Origin: Aeromicrobium choanae
GTDB lineage: Bacteria > Actinomycetota > Actinomycetes > Propionibacteriales > Nocardioidaceae
DNA: 64,000 nucleotides
Assembly (NCBI RefSeq): GCF_900167475.1
Contig: NZ_LT796768.1
Coordinates: 682,001-746,000, forward strand
Direction of reading: 5' to 3'
In this document: one piece after another, positions 32,628 through 42,216 of the stretch
Position numbering within the stretch: position 1 is the stretch's first letter
How the letters are laid out: each line of letters opens with the position of its first letter
Notes under the pieces: generated by a model
Databases searched by the model: none
What the model was told of the DNA's origin: nothing
Seen by the model: only the letters and a program-made list of their open reading frames with translations
Position numbers and translations under genes: made by a program

Positions 32628-34070
32628 ATGAGCCGGACCCGGATGATCACGATGGCGCTGGCCTCGCTGCTGGCCCTGGCGCTGCTCGCGCTCGTCATCG
32701 TGGTGAACGTCCGCTCGGCGCCCGAGACCACTGCCCCGGAGGCCACCGAGGAGGCCACCGGCGAACAGCCGCAGGTGGCGGTCGACGGAGTCGCCACCAT
32801 GCGGCTCACCGTCCCCACCGACGACTTCGCCACCGAGCCCGCGGCCCCGTGCAGCGACCTCGTCACGAGCACCGACGACCCCCAGTCCGTCGAGCTGGCC
32901 GTCACCGGCGCCGACGGCGCCGTGCAGGGACTCGACGCCGAGGTCCGGGTCTCCCCCACGGCCAACCCGTTCAACGGCCTCAAGCGCCCCTACACCCTCG
33001 AGCTGGCCGACCCCGCCTCCGTGCTCGGGCTCCCCGCCTCGCGCGACTGGGCGCTGCTCGACGAGTTCGCCGACCGGTCCCTTCTGCGCACGACCTCCGC
33101 GATGGAGATCGCCCGGCGCCTGGGGATCGACTGGGTGCCGCGGCTCGTCCCGGCGAACCTCGAGATCAACGGCACGCCCTGCGGTCTCTACTCGTTCGGC
33201 GAGCTCCCCACCGCGCAGGAGGGTCGCGCCGATCTCGCCGACGACGACGTCCTGCTGCTGGCCGACGCGCGTGACCTCGAGGGTCCGCGCTTCCGCACCG
33301 AGCGGGGCCTGCAGGTCCACGTCGTCGAGCCGGAGGCAGCCGACCCGCAGGACGTCGCCGCCGAATTCCAGGCCGTCGAGGACCTGCTCTACGACCCGGC
33401 CTTCCCCGACAACGGCTACCGCGACCGCATCGACGTCGACTCGTTCGTGGACTGGTACCTGCTGAACGAGGTGACCAAGAACCTGGGCAGCCCGCTCTAC
33501 GACGACGTGTACTTCGTGCTGCGCGGCGACGGCACCCTGGCGATGGGGCCGCCGTGGGACTTCTCGGCCTCGCAGGGCAACCGCAGGAACGGGTCGTGGC
33601 GCCTCGACCATCCGAAGGGATGGTGGCTCCAGCGGTCCTGGTACGCCATCAGCGACGACCCCGCGTGGCGTCGCGCGTTCTCGCCCACGCAGGTCTGGAA
33701 CGAGCGCGAGGGTCACTACTTCAACGTGCTGATGTCCGATCCCGACTTCGCCGGCCGGGTGGCGCAGCGGTGGTCCGAGGTCTCCGACGACCTGTCCACC
33801 ATCGGCGACTTCGTCGACGAGCGCGCGACCGTGATCGCCGACGACGCGGTCGACAACTTCAGCCCGCCGGAGGTCGACGGGCCCGGTCTGCCCGTGGCCG
33901 CCGGTGCCCTCGACGACGACCCCGAGGTGTACGTGTTCGCCAACTCCGACCCGGCCGTCGACGTACGCGAGGGCTGGCGGAACGAGGTCGACCTGCTGCG
34001 ACGCTGGCTGGAGCGCCGGGTCGCGTGGCTCGACGGGGAGTTCGCGGAGCAGGCTCCCTCAGGACGCTGA
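32628..34070 (+). CDS. CotH kinase family protein, membrane-anchored or secreted
   Basis: A 480-residue protein. An N-terminal signal/anchor helix (ITMALASLLALALLALVIVV) is followed by a variable linker and the CotH fold: NPFNGLKRPYTLELAD, FADRSLLRTTSAMEIARRLG, CGLYSFGEL, VDWYLLNEVTKNLGSPLYDD, VYFVLRGDGTLAMGPPWDFS. The last segment corresponds to the active-site region of spore-coat CotH, an atypical protein kinase; the DWD-like triad reads PWDFS here. The target is unknown, perhaps a cell-wall protein. A TATCGT -10 box lies 7 nt before the ATG. Confidence 0.85.
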   Translation: MSRTRMITMALASLLALALLALVIVVNVRSAPETTAPEATEEATGEQPQVAVDGVATMRLTVPTDDFATEPAAPCSDLVTSTDDPQSVELAVTGADGAVQGLDAEVRVSPTANPFNGLKRPYTLELADPASVLGLPASRDWALLDEFADRSLLRTTSAMEIARRLGIDWVPRLVPANLEINGTPCGLYSFGELPTAQEGRADLADDDVLLLADARDLEGPRFRTERGLQVHVVEPEAADPQDVAAEFQAVEDLLYDPAFPDNGYRDRIDVDSFVDWYLLNEVTKNLGSPLYDDVYFVLRGDGTLAMGPPWDFSASQGNRRNGSWRLDHPKGWWLQRSWYAISDDPAWRRAFSPTQVWNEREGHYFNVLMSDPDFAGRVAQRWSEVSDDLSTIGDFVDERATVIADDAVDNFSPPEVDGPGLPVAAGALDDDPEVYVFANSDPAVDVREGWRNEVDLLRRWLERRVAWLDGEFAEQAPSGR

Positions 34071-34835
34071 GTCGTCCTGCTCGGGCAGGCCCACGTCGAC
34101 CGCCTGCTGGTCGGCGATCGACCGCGCCGCCCGGACCAGGGCGGCGTTGTCCGGGGTGACCGAGCCGTCCGGCAGCCGCAGGGTGTCCTCCAGCCCGATG
34201 CGGGCCTGCAGGCCGAGCCGCAGGGCATGTCGCAGCGCCGGCCAGGCGGAGTGCGCCTCGCCGTGCAGGAGCACCGGAATGTCGGGCGCGACCGCGCGCA
34301 CCCGGTCGAGCATCTCCTGGGCGAGGATGACGACCTGCGCGTCGCCGATCCCCTCGGGCAGCTCGAGCAGGACCCGCACGGCATGGTCACGCAGGGGCGA
34401 CACGGCCCACTCCCGGACGTCCTCGACCGTCCACAGGCCGGCCTCGACGGCGATGCCTCGCTCGAGCAGCGCCGCGGTCACCGCCTCGGACCCCGACTCG
34501 TGCCAGTTGACCGAGGCCAGGTCGGGCAGGACGCTCCAGCGGCGGACCGCCGCCACCCGTGCGGCGGGGTCGCGCAGCGCCCACGCGCCGGTGGTGACGC
34601 CGATCGGCCTCGAGGGGAGGACGAACCGGGCCGCGGTGATCACCGCGTCGACGGCATCGGGATCGAGGGTGTCGAGACCGTCGACGTCCTTGGGGTGCAG
34701 GTGGACGCCGTCGGCTCCGGCACGCAGCACCGCCGCGATGTCCGAGGCGATCTCGACCGGCGTGACGGGAAGTGCCGGATGAGCGGCGGGTGGACGCGCG
34801 CCGTTGATGCAGGCCTGGATCAACGGCGGGCCCAT
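34059..34835 (-). CDS. BKACE family (3-keto-5-aminohexanoate cleavage-like) enzyme
   Basis: A 258-residue TIM-barrel protein: MGPPLIQACINGARPPAAHP, VLRAGADGVHLHPKDVDGLD (the HLHPKD metal site), VLPSRPIGVTTGAWALRD, LLHGEAHSAWPALRHAL, GLQARIGLEDTLRLPDGSVT. BKACE enzymes condense a beta-keto acid with acetyl-CoA in a zinc-dependent, retro-Claisen manner. The protein is a little shorter than the usual 270-310 residues. It follows ndk by 4 bp and overlaps the cotH-like gene tail-to-tail by 12 bp. Confidence 0.82.
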   Translation of the reverse strand: MGPPLIQACINGARPPAAHPALPVTPVEIASDIAAVLRAGADGVHLHPKDVDGLDTLDPDAVDAVITAARFVLPSRPIGVTTGAWALRDPAARVAAVRRWSVLPDLASVNWHESGSEAVTAALLERGIAVEAGLWTVEDVREWAVSPLRDHAVRVLLELPEGIGDAQVVILAQEMLDRVRAVAPDIPVLLHGEAHSAWPALRHALRLGLQARIGLEDTLRLPDGSVTPDNAALVRAARSIADQQAVDVGLPEQDDSAS

Positions 34836-34839
34836 GGGG

Positions 34840-35247
34840 TCACAACCCCGGGAACCACAGGCTCGTCTCGCGCGCCGCGGACTCCTCGGAGTCCGACGCG
34901 TGCACGAGGTTCTCGCGGTTCGACAGCGACAGGTCGCCCCGGATCGTGCCGGGCGCCGCCTTGCGGCCGTCGGTGACGCCGTTGAGGGCACGCACGACCT
35001 CGATCGCCTCGTCGCCCTCGAGCACGAGGGCCACGAGGGGCCCGGAGACCGCGAAGTCCCGCAGCGGCGGGTACCAGGGCTGCTCGGTGTGCTCGGCGTA
35101 GTGGGCGTCGGCCATCTCGGCGTCGATCGCCCGGTGCTCCATCGCCACGATGCGCAGTCCCTTGGCCTCGTACCGTGAGAGCACGGCCCCCACGAGGCCC
35201 CGGGCCACGGCATCGGGTTTGATGAGAACAAGCGTGCGCTGCGTCAT
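34840..35247 (-). CDS. ndk: nucleoside diphosphate kinase
   Basis: A 135-residue NDP kinase. RTLVLIKPDAVARGLVG is the start, His116 in ENLVHASDSEES the phosphorylated residue, and PGTIRGDLSLSNRENLVHAS the signature. It balances NTP pools using ATP. The ATG is 6 nt after a TAGGTT -10 box at 35254-35259, a leaderless promoter. In many actinomycetes ndk follows valS-folC-DUF4233; here those genes lie 8-14 kb away. Confidence 0.98.
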   Translation of the reverse strand: MTQRTLVLIKPDAVARGLVGAVLSRYEAKGLRIVAMEHRAIDAEMADAHYAEHTEQPWYPPLRDFAVSGPLVALVLEGDEAIEVVRALNGVTDGRKAAPGTIRGDLSLSNRENLVHASDSEESAARETSLWFPGL

Positions 35248-35285
35248 GTGCCCAACCTATCCTCCGCGCTCGCCAAGGAGTTCCC

Positions 35286-36962
35286 ATGGTCGACAGCACC
35301 CACACCACCACCCCCGCCTGGTGGCGGGACGCCGTGATCTACCAGGTCTACCCCCGCTCGTGGGCGGACTCCGACGGCGACGGCATCGGCGACCTGCCGG
35401 GCATCACGGCACGCCTGGACCACCTCGTCGCGCTCGGCGTCGACGCCGTCTGGCTGTCGCCGTTCTACACGAGCCCGCAGAACGATGCCGGCTACGACGT
35501 GGCCGACTACCGCGACGTCGATCCGCTGTTCGGCACGCTCGCCGACTTCGACGCGCTGGCCGCCCGCGCCCACGACCTGGGCCTGCGCGTCATCGTCGAC
35601 CTGGTCCCCAACCACTCGTCCGACCAGCACGCCTGGTTCCAGGCGGCGCTGGCAGCCGAGCCCGGCAGCCCCGAGCGCGCGCGCTACATCTTCCACGACG
35701 GCCTCGGCGAGAACGGCGACCTCCCGCCGAACAACTGGGAGAGCAACTTCGGCGGCCCGGCCTGGACCCGCCTGCAGAAGCCCGACGGCACGCCCGGCCA
35801 GTGGTACCTGCACCTGTTCGACCCGAGCCAGCCCGACTTCGACTGGAACAACCCCGAGGTCCAGGAGGAGTTCCGCTCGATCCTGCGCTTCTGGCTCGAC
35901 CGCGGCGTCGACGGCTTCCGCATCGACGTGGCCCACGGCCTGCACAAGGAGCCCGGCCTGCCGGACGCGCCGGAGGACTACGACCTCGCGAACCACCCGA
36001 CCTCGGCTCAGCCCATGTGGGACAAGCCCGCGGTCCACGAGGTGTACCGCGACTGGCGCCGCCTCGTCGACGAGTACCGCGTCGAGGGCCAGGACGCCGA
36101 CCGCATCCTGGTGGCCGAGGCGTGGGTCGTCCCGCCCGAGTCGCTGGCGAAGTACGTCCGGCCGGACGAGCTGCACCAGTCGTTCAACTTCGGCTACCTC
36201 ATGACTCCGTGGAGGGCGCAGCACCAGCGAGAGGCCATCACCTCCGCGCTCGAGGCCACCGCGGCCGTCGGCGCGCCTCAGACGTGGGTGCTGTCGAACC
36301 ACGACGTGCCGCGTCACGCGTCACGACTCTCGTACGACATCGAGCGCGCGACCCGCGTGCTGGGCATCGGTCCCGACGATCCGCAGCCCGACGCCGAGCT
36401 CGGCCTGCGCCGCGCGCGGGCCGCCACGGGAGTCATGCTCGCGCTGCCGGGATCGGCCTACCTCTACCAGGGCGAGGAGCTCGGCCTGCCCGAGGCCACG
36501 ACCCTGCCCGACGACGTCCGCCAGGACCCGACCTTCGTGCGCACGAACGGCAAGGACGTCGGCCGCGACGGCTGCCGCGTTCCCGTGCCGTGGCACGCCG
36601 ACCAGCCCGCGTTCGGGTTCTCCCCCTCCGGCCGCAGCTGGCTGCCGCAGCCGGAGGTCTACGGCGACCTCGCGCCCAACCGCCAGGACGGCGTCGCGGG
36701 CAGCACGCTGGAGTTCTACCGGCGCCTGCTCACCGTGCGCCGCAAGTACGGCCTCGGGCGTGGCGAGCTGCACTGGCAGGAGGGCTCCGACGACCTCCTG
36801 GCGTTCACGGTGGCCGGCTCCGGCGGTCGCCGGGTGCAGGTGGTGACGAACTTCGGCGAGGCGCCGCTCGACCTGCCCCACGGCGAGCTGCTCGCGGTGA
36901 GCGGTCCCCTCGACGGGCACCGCCTGCCGACGGACACCACGGCCTGGATCGCGCCCGGCTGA
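35286..36962 (+). CDS. GH13 alpha-glucosidase / trehalose- or oligo-glucosidase
   Basis: A 558-residue glycoside hydrolase family 13 protein without signal peptide, so cytoplasmic. Conserved regions are DLVPNHSS (I), GFRIDVAHGL with the nucleophile Asp (II), ILVAEAW with the acid Glu (III) and LSNHDVPRH with the third Asp (IV); the start is DAVIYQVYPRSWADSDGDGI. The composition is that of alpha-glucosidases acting on maltose, isomaltose or related sugars. It stands just upstream of the sugar importer and probably hydrolyses its cargo. AAGGAG precedes the ATG by 6 nt. It is divergent from ndk. Confidence 0.92.
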   Translation: MVDSTHTTTPAWWRDAVIYQVYPRSWADSDGDGIGDLPGITARLDHLVALGVDAVWLSPFYTSPQNDAGYDVADYRDVDPLFGTLADFDALAARAHDLGLRVIVDLVPNHSSDQHAWFQAALAAEPGSPERARYIFHDGLGENGDLPPNNWESNFGGPAWTRLQKPDGTPGQWYLHLFDPSQPDFDWNNPEVQEEFRSILRFWLDRGVDGFRIDVAHGLHKEPGLPDAPEDYDLANHPTSAQPMWDKPAVHEVYRDWRRLVDEYRVEGQDADRILVAEAWVVPPESLAKYVRPDELHQSFNFGYLMTPWRAQHQREAITSALEATAAVGAPQTWVLSNHDVPRHASRLSYDIERATRVLGIGPDDPQPDAELGLRRARAATGVMLALPGSAYLYQGEELGLPEATTLPDDVRQDPTFVRTNGKDVGRDGCRVPVPWHADQPAFGFSPSGRSWLPQPEVYGDLAPNRQDGVAGSTLEFYRRLLTVRRKYGLGRGELHWQEGSDDLLAFTVAGSGGRRVQVVTNFGEAPLDLPHGELLAVSGPLDGHRLPTDTTAWIAPG

Positions 36963-37013
36963 CCTCCGCCCCGTACGCCGACTTGCGGCGTTCTTCCGCC
37001 CGCCGTAGTTTCG

Positions 37014-37029
37014 TGTGAGCGGCGTCACA
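37014..37029. promoter_or_regulatory. perfect CRP consensus site (TGTGAgcggcgTCACA)
   Basis: An exact TGTGA-N6-TCACA site in the space between the GH13 gene and the sugar-binding lipoprotein gene, about 50 bp before the start of the latter. The position suits catabolite-type control of the importer operon. Confidence 0.75.
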
Positions 37030-37074
37030 TTTCCACGAGTCGCACGCCGCGGGCTCTCGGGGGAAGGTCGGGTG

Positions 37075-38367
37075 GTGCACGTGACGAGACGATCGAAGAA
37101 CACGCGCCGAGGAGTCGGTCTGGCTGCGGCCGCGACCCTCATGGCGACCCTGGCTGCCTGCGGCGGCGGTGACGAGGGCGGCGTCCCCACCATCAACCTG
37201 TTCGGCGGCGCGTCCGCCACCGGTTTCCAGGACCTGATCGACGGCTGCAACGAGCAGGCCGACGGGAAGTGGAAGATCGAGGGCAACCTCGTCCCCAGCG
37301 ACGCCGACGGCCAGCGCGAGCAGATGGTCCGGCGCCTCGCCGCAGGTGACGCCGGCATGGACGTGATCGGCATGGACGTCGTCTGGACCGCCGAGTTCGC
37401 CGAGGCCGGCTGGATCCTCCCCCTCACCGACGAGCAGCGGGCCGAGGCGTCCGAGGGCACGCTCGCCGTGCCGCTCGAGACGGCCACGTGGAAGGACAAG
37501 CTCTACGCGATCCCGAAGCACACCAACGCGCAGCTCATGTGGTACCGCAAGTCGCTCGTCGACAAGGTGGGCAACGGCGAGCCGCCGAAGACGTGGGACG
37601 AGATGTTCGCCATGGCCGAGAAGCTCAAGGCCGAGGGCGATCCGTATGAGATCGGCTTCACCGGCGCCCGCTACGAGGGCCTGGTCGTCGGGTTCAACAC
37701 GATCCTCTCCTCGTTCGGCGGCACGATCGTCAACGAGGACAGCACCGAGACCACGATCGACGACAAGACCGTGCAGGCGCTGGACCTCCTGAACAAGCTC
37801 GCGACGTCGGGCCTGTCGAACGCGTCGCTGTCGAACTCGCAGGAGCCCGAGGTCTTCGCCCAGCTCCAGAACGGCGCCTCCGCGTTCAGCCTCAACTGGC
37901 CCTACGTCCTCAGTGCCATGCGCGAGGCCAGCCCCGAGATCGCCGAGGACCTCGCGTTCGCGCCGTTCCCGGCCACGGTCGAGGGCCAGCCGTCCAAGGT
38001 CACGGTCGGCGGCATGAACTTCGCGATCAGCAAGTTCAGCGAGCACCCGGAGGAGTCGTTCGAGGCGGCCATGTGCCTGCGCTCCCCCGAGAACCAGCTG
38101 AAGCACTCGCTGACGGCCGGTGAGCCGCCCGTCATCGAGTCGGTGTTCGAGGAGGCGGAGTTCAAGGAGGCCTACCCGCAGGGTCAGGTGCTGCTGGACT
38201 CGCTCGAGTCGGCCAGCTCGCGACCGATCTCGCCGGTCTACCAGAACATCTCGACGATCATCTCCTCCACGCTCTCGCCCCCGTCGAGCATCGACGGCGA
38301 GAACACCGCCGAGGAGCTCGACACCGCGATCAACGACGCCATCGAGGGGAAGGGGATCCTGCCATGA
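37075..38367 (+). CDS. sugar ABC importer substrate-binding lipoprotein (LpqY-like)
   Basis: A 430-residue extracellular solute-binding protein. A basic N-terminus (VTRRSKNTRRGVGLAAAATL) leads to a lipobox LAAC, so it is lipid-anchored. The mature protein has the family-1 binding fold: TINLFGGASATGFQDLIDGC, MDVIGMDVVWTAEFAEAGWI, HTNAQLMWYRKSLVDKVGN, QNGASAFSLNWPYV, VGGMNFAISKFSEHPEE. In the LpqY-SugABC system of mycobacteria the ligand is trehalose; here trehalose or another alpha-glucoside is inferred from the GH13 neighbour. GTG at 37075 has GGGAAGG 7 nt upstream; GTG at 37081 is possible. A perfect CRP site lies upstream. Confidence 0.9.
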   Translation: MHVTRRSKNTRRGVGLAAAATLMATLAACGGGDEGGVPTINLFGGASATGFQDLIDGCNEQADGKWKIEGNLVPSDADGQREQMVRRLAAGDAGMDVIGMDVVWTAEFAEAGWILPLTDEQRAEASEGTLAVPLETATWKDKLYAIPKHTNAQLMWYRKSLVDKVGNGEPPKTWDEMFAMAEKLKAEGDPYEIGFTGARYEGLVVGFNTILSSFGGTIVNEDSTETTIDDKTVQALDLLNKLATSGLSNASLSNSQEPEVFAQLQNGASAFSLNWPYVLSAMREASPEIAEDLAFAPFPATVEGQPSKVTVGGMNFAISKFSEHPEESFEAAMCLRSPENQLKHSLTAGEPPVIESVFEEAEFKEAYPQGQVLLDSLESASSRPISPVYQNISTIISSTLSPPSSIDGENTAEELDTAINDAIEGKGILP

Positions 38368-39299
38368 CCACGACCGCACCGGTCGGGACCGGCACGGACG
38401 ACGACAGCGCCGAGATCGCGCGCCAGCGCTACAGCGAGGGCAAGAAGGCCGAGCGCCGGCTGGGCCTGATGCTCGTGGCGCCCGCCGTGATCCTCATGGT
38501 GGCCGTGACGGCGTACCCGATCGGCTACGCGATCTGGCTGTCGCTGTTCCGCGCCGACCTGCGCACTCCCGACGACAACAAGTTCGTCGGGCTGGACAAC
38601 TACGTCACGGTCCTCACCAGCGACATCTGGTGGAGCGCCTTCGGGTTCACCCTCCTGCTGACCGTGGTCAGCGTGGTCTTCGAGCTCATCCTGGGCATGG
38701 GGCTGGCCCTCGTGATGCACCGGACGATCGTCGGCCGCGGCCTGATCCGCACCTCGGCCCTGGTGCCCTACGCGATCGTCACGGTCGTCGCGGCGTTCAG
38801 CTGGCGCTTCGCCTGGAGCCAGGACATCGGCTGGCTGGCCGGGGACAGCGCGCCCCTCACCGGCCACTGGTCCTCGTTCTGGATCATCGTGCTGGCCGAG
38901 GTCTGGAAGACCATCCCCTTCATGGCACTGCTGCTGATGGCCGGGCTGGCGCTCGTTCCCGAGGACCTGCTCAAGGCGGCCTCGATCGACGGCGCCTCCC
39001 CGTGGCAGCGGTTCTGGAAGGTGACGGTGCCGCTCATCAAGCCGTCGATCCTGGTCGCGGTGCTGTTCCGCACGCTGGACGCCTTCCGCGTCTTCGACAA
39101 CATCTATGTGCTGACCAGCGGAGCCAACGACACCTCGAGTGTGTCGATCGTGGCGTACAACAACCTGATCCGAGGCCTGAACCTGGGCATCGGCTCCACG
39201 ATGTCGGTGCTGATCTTCATCACCATCGCGATCATCGCGGTGATCTTCGTGAAGCTGTTCGGCGCCGCGGCGCCGGGCTCCGATGAAGGGAGGCGATGA
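38364..39299 (+). CDS. sugA: sugar ABC transporter permease (SugA/MalF-like)
   Basis: A 311-residue integral membrane protein with six helices. [20 protein letters not shown] is the first; the EAA loop lies in [20 protein letters not shown] with [14 protein letters not shown], which docks to the ATPase. It forms the pore with the next permease. The ATG overlaps the stop of the binding-protein gene by ATGA. The symbol is by analogy of order and family only. Confidence 0.9.
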   Translation: MTTTAPVGTGTDDDSAEIARQRYSEGKKAERRLGLMLVAPAVILMVAVTAYPIGYAIWLSLFRADLRTPDDNKFVGLDNYVTVLTSDIWWSAFGFTLLLTVVSVVFELILGMGLALVMHRTIVGRGLIRTSALVPYAIVTVVAAFSWRFAWSQDIGWLAGDSAPLTGHWSSFWIIVLAEVWKTIPFMALLLMAGLALVPEDLLKAASIDGASPWQRFWKVTVPLIKPSILVAVLFRTLDAFRVFDNIYVLTSGANDTSSVSIVAYNNLIRGLNLGIGSTMSVLIFITIAIIAVIFVKLFGAAAPGSDEGRR

Positions 39300-40141
39300 C
39301 GATGAGCACGGCAGTGGAGACCCCGAAGCGCAAGGCGATCTGGTGGGGCGTCAATGCGATCGTCCTGATCTACGCGTTCATCCCGGTCCTGTGGATCATC
39401 TCGCTGTCGGTCAAGCCCGACGCCATCCTCAACGACGGCAGCTTCTTCCCGAGCCAGTACACCGGGGAGCACTACGAGGCGATCTTCCAGAACGACAGCT
39501 TCACCCGCGCCCTGATCAACTCGATCGGCATCTGCCTGATCTCGACGTTCATCGCGATCGTCGTGGGCACGATGGCGGCCTACGCCGTGGCCCGCCTGGA
39601 CTTCCCGGGCAAGAAGTTCGTCGTGGGTGCCTCGCTGATGATCGCGATGTTCCCGCAGATCGCCCTGGTGACGCCGCTGTTCAAGATCCTCACCGGCATC
39701 GGGCTGTTCGACACCTGGCTCGGCCTGATCATCCCCTACATCACGTTCGCCCTCCCGCTGGCGATCTACACCCTGAGCGCCTTCTTCCGCGAGATCCCCT
39801 GGGAGCTGGAGAAGGCGGCCAAGATGGACGGCGCGACGCCCTACCAGGCGTTCCGCAAGGTGATCGCTCCGCTGGCGATGCCCGGCGTCTTCACCACGGC
39901 CATCCTGGTCTTCATCTCCTGCTGGAACGACTTCCTGTTCGCCATCTCGCTGACCTCCAGTGAGCGCTCTCGCACCGTGCCGGCGGCCCTGAGCTACTTC
40001 ACCGGCGCCACGACGTTCGAGAAGCCGACCCAGGCGATCGCCGCAGCAGCAGTGGTCATCACCATCCCGATCGTCATCTTCGTCCTCTTCTTCCAGCGCC
40101 GGATCGTTGCCGGCCTCACCAGCGGCGCCGTCAAGGGCTGA
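39296..40141 (+). CDS. sugB: sugar ABC transporter permease (SugB/MalG-like)
   Basis: A 281-residue permease with six helices ([60 protein letters not shown] and others) and the EAA loop [40 protein letters not shown] near the end is typical of the MalG class. It overlaps the preceding permease by ATGA. Confidence 0.9.
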   Translation: MTMSTAVETPKRKAIWWGVNAIVLIYAFIPVLWIISLSVKPDAILNDGSFFPSQYTGEHYEAIFQNDSFTRALINSIGICLISTFIAIVVGTMAAYAVARLDFPGKKFVVGASLMIAMFPQIALVTPLFKILTGIGLFDTWLGLIIPYITFALPLAIYTLSAFFREIPWELEKAAKMDGATPYQAFRKVIAPLAMPGVFTTAILVFISCWNDFLFAISLTSSERSRTVPAALSYFTGATTFEKPTQAIAAAAVVITIPIVIFVLFFQRRIVAGLTSGAVKG

Positions 40142-40167
40142 CTCCACCGTTTCAGAAGGGAAACATC

Positions 40168-41331
40168 ATGGCTGAAATCGTTCTGGACCACGTGGTCAAG
40201 CGGTACCCCGACGGAGCCCTCGCCGTGGAGGACTTCAACCTCGAGATCGCCGACGGCGAGTTCATCATCCTCGTGGGCCCGTCCGGCTGCGGCAAGTCCA
40301 CCACCCTGAACATGATCGCGGGGCTGGAGGACATCACCACCGGTGACCTCAAGATCGACGGCACGGTCGTCAACGACAAGGCGCCGAAGGACCGCGACAT
40401 CGCCATGGTGTTCCAGTCCTACGCGCTGTATCCGCACATGACCGTCTACGAGAACATGGCGTTCCCGCTGACCCTGGCCGGCGTGGACAAGTCCACGATC
40501 AAGGAGAAGGTCGGCGAGGCCGCGCGGATGCTCGAGCTGGAGCAGCACCTCGACCGCAAGCCGTCCAACCTGTCGGGCGGCCAGCGTCAGCGCGTCGCCA
40601 TGGGTCGCGCGATCGTGCGCAGCCCGAAGGCGTTCCTCATGGACGAGCCGCTGTCGAACCTCGACGCCAAGCTGCGCGTGCAGATGCGCACGCAGGTCGC
40701 CCGGATCCAGAAGACCCTCGCCACCACCACGGTCTACGTCACGCACGACCAGACCGAGGCCATGACGCTCGGCGACCGGGTCGTGGTGATGCGCGCCGGC
40801 AAGATCCAGCAGGTGGGCTCGCCGACCGACCTCTACGACAACCCGAACAACCTGTTCGTCGCGGGCTTCATCGGCAGCCCGTCGATGAACTTCCTGCCGG
40901 CCACGATCGAGGGCGAGTCGCTGTCGACCTCCATCGGCGAGCTGCCGATCCCCGACGCCTACCGTCCGGCCCTGCGCTCGGGCAGCGCGAGCCGCGACGT
41001 CATCGTCGGCATCCGGCCCGAGCACTTCGAGGACGCCTCGCTCGTGGCGTCGGACGTGGCCGGTGCGCGGGTCGACGTGAACGTCGACCTCGTGGAGCAG
41101 ATGGGCTCGGACGTGTACGCCTACTTCACGGTGCAGGGCGGCGCGGCGAACGCCGATCTCGACGACCTGGCCAAGGACACCGGCCAGGACATGGCGGGCG
41201 AGGGCACGCAGGTCAACGCCCGGCTCAGCGCCGAGTCGAAGGTCGCCGGCGGCCAGAACGCCGAGCTGTTCGTCGACTCCAGCAAGATCCAGGTGTTCGA
41301 CGCCCAGTCCGGCGAGAACATCGCCCACTGA
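40168..41331 (+). CDS. sugC: sugar ABC transporter ATP-binding protein (SugC/MsmK/UgpC-like)
   Basis: A 387-residue ATPase. Walker A GPSGCGKST at 37-45, signature LSGGQRQRVAMGRAIVRSPK, Walker B FLMDEPLSNLDAKLRVQMRT and switch VTHDQTEAMTLGDRVVVM. The C-terminal TOBE region (VAGFIGSPSMNFLPATIEGE, VIVGIRPEHFEDASL) is present, as in MalK. A Shine-Dalgarno AGAAGGGAAA precedes the ATG. It ends the importer operon, followed by a hairpin. Confidence 0.95.
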   Translation: MAEIVLDHVVKRYPDGALAVEDFNLEIADGEFIILVGPSGCGKSTTLNMIAGLEDITTGDLKIDGTVVNDKAPKDRDIAMVFQSYALYPHMTVYENMAFPLTLAGVDKSTIKEKVGEAARMLELEQHLDRKPSNLSGGQRQRVAMGRAIVRSPKAFLMDEPLSNLDAKLRVQMRTQVARIQKTLATTTVYVTHDQTEAMTLGDRVVVMRAGKIQQVGSPTDLYDNPNNLFVAGFIGSPSMNFLPATIEGESLSTSIGELPIPDAYRPALRSGSASRDVIVGIRPEHFEDASLVASDVAGARVDVNVDLVEQMGSDVYAYFTVQGGAANADLDDLAKDTGQDMAGEGTQVNARLSAESKVAGGQNAELFVDSSKIQVFDAQSGENIAH

Positions 41332-41345
41332 GACCCGGGGCGGGC

Positions 41346-41374
41346 GCGGCGCAGGTCAGCGGGACTTGCGCCGC
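41346..41374. terminator. hairpin between sugC and the ParB-like gene
   Basis: GCGGCGCA (41346-41353) pairs perfectly with TGCGCCGC (41367-41374), extended inside by a GTC/GAC pair. It lies 15 bp after the sugC stop and overlaps the 3' end of the convergent ParB-like gene, so it may serve both. Confidence 0.55.
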
Positions 41375-42216
41375 CGCCGCTTGCCCGCGGCCACCTGCTT
41401 CATGATGTCGCGGTCCCACGCGTGCTCGCGGATCAGCCGGTACCGCTCCCCCGCCACGCGCATGTAGGCGTCGCCCTCGGTCTCGTCCTCGCCCTTGAGG
41501 CCGGCCTCCGCGATGAGCTCGAGCACCGGGACGAACTCCTCGTCCATCCAGCGCTGCGCCATGGTCTTCTTGTCCATCAGCTGGGCCTCGGCCTGCATCG
41601 TCCGCGCGGCCCACGCCTCCACCATCTCGGCCAGCACGCCGTAGCCGTGGGGCTTGGTCACGCGGACCTTGTCGCGCACCCCGGTGGGCAGCGGGACGCG
41701 CTGCAGGAAGATCTTGCGCCAGTGCTTCAGCTCGAGGTCCTCGCGGCGGCCGATGTCGCGCGGCTCCAGCAGGGTCTGCACCTCGGTGACCTCGGCCTCG
41801 ATGAGGCGCAGCCGCAGGGCGCGCGCCACCGACACGCGATGGTGGCCGTCGCGCACGAAGTAGTAGTCGCCCAGCTTGTAGACGTCGATCGGCGGGATCT
41901 CCTCACCGATCCGGCTGGCGCGCGCGATCCGCTCCCAGCGCGCCCGGCTCTTGTCCGAGGTGGGCCGGAACCGCCGGTCGAAGTCGCGCACCTTGTCGAC
42001 CGAGCCGATGATTGCGTCGAGCGGGATCAGGTGCAGCCCGATCCTGCGCTCGCCGCGCCGGCCGAGCGCGTCGACCACCTCGTCGAACGAGAGCGCGCGA
42101 GTGCCCTCGCCCCCCTCGCCACGCAGGCGCGCGGCCAGGGCGGACAGCGTCTGCAGGCGCCGGGCCCGCAGGAAGTCGCTCTCGGCGTCGATCCGGGGAG
42201 AGCCGGACTCAGCCAT
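41356..42216 (-). CDS. ParB-like N-terminal domain protein
   Basis: A 286-residue protein. The ParB/sulfiredoxin-like motif is IPLDAIIGSVDKVRDFDRRF, EEIPPIDVYKLGDYYFVRDG, HHRVSVARALRLRLIEAEV, where GHHR replaces the usual GE/RHR box; a coiled, charged C-terminus ends KRRRRKSR. Many actinobacterial paralogs of this shape are annotated as ParB but lack the HTH of true partition proteins. DNA or nucleotide (CTP) binding is inferred. It overlaps the metallophosphoesterase gene by 8 bp. Confidence 0.8.
   Translation of the reverse strand: MAESGSPRIDAESDFLRARRLQTLSALAARLRGEGGEGTRALSFDEVVDALGRRGERRIGLHLIPLDAIIGSVDKVRDFDRRFRPTSDKSRARWERIARASRIGEEIPPIDVYKLGDYYFVRDGHHRVSVARALRLRLIEAEVTEVQTLLEPRDIGRREDLELKHWRKIFLQRVPLPTGVRDKVRVTKPHGYGVLAEMVEAWAARTMQAEAQLMDKKTMAQRWMDEEFVPVLELIAEAGLKGEDETEGDAYMRVAGERYRLIREHAWDRDIMKQVAAGKRRRRKSR

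Noticed and set aside
41356-42216. Chromosome-partition ParB of a parABS locus
   Set aside because: No ParA neighbour and no HTH segment; GHHR replaces the canonical box, so only ParB-like is claimed.
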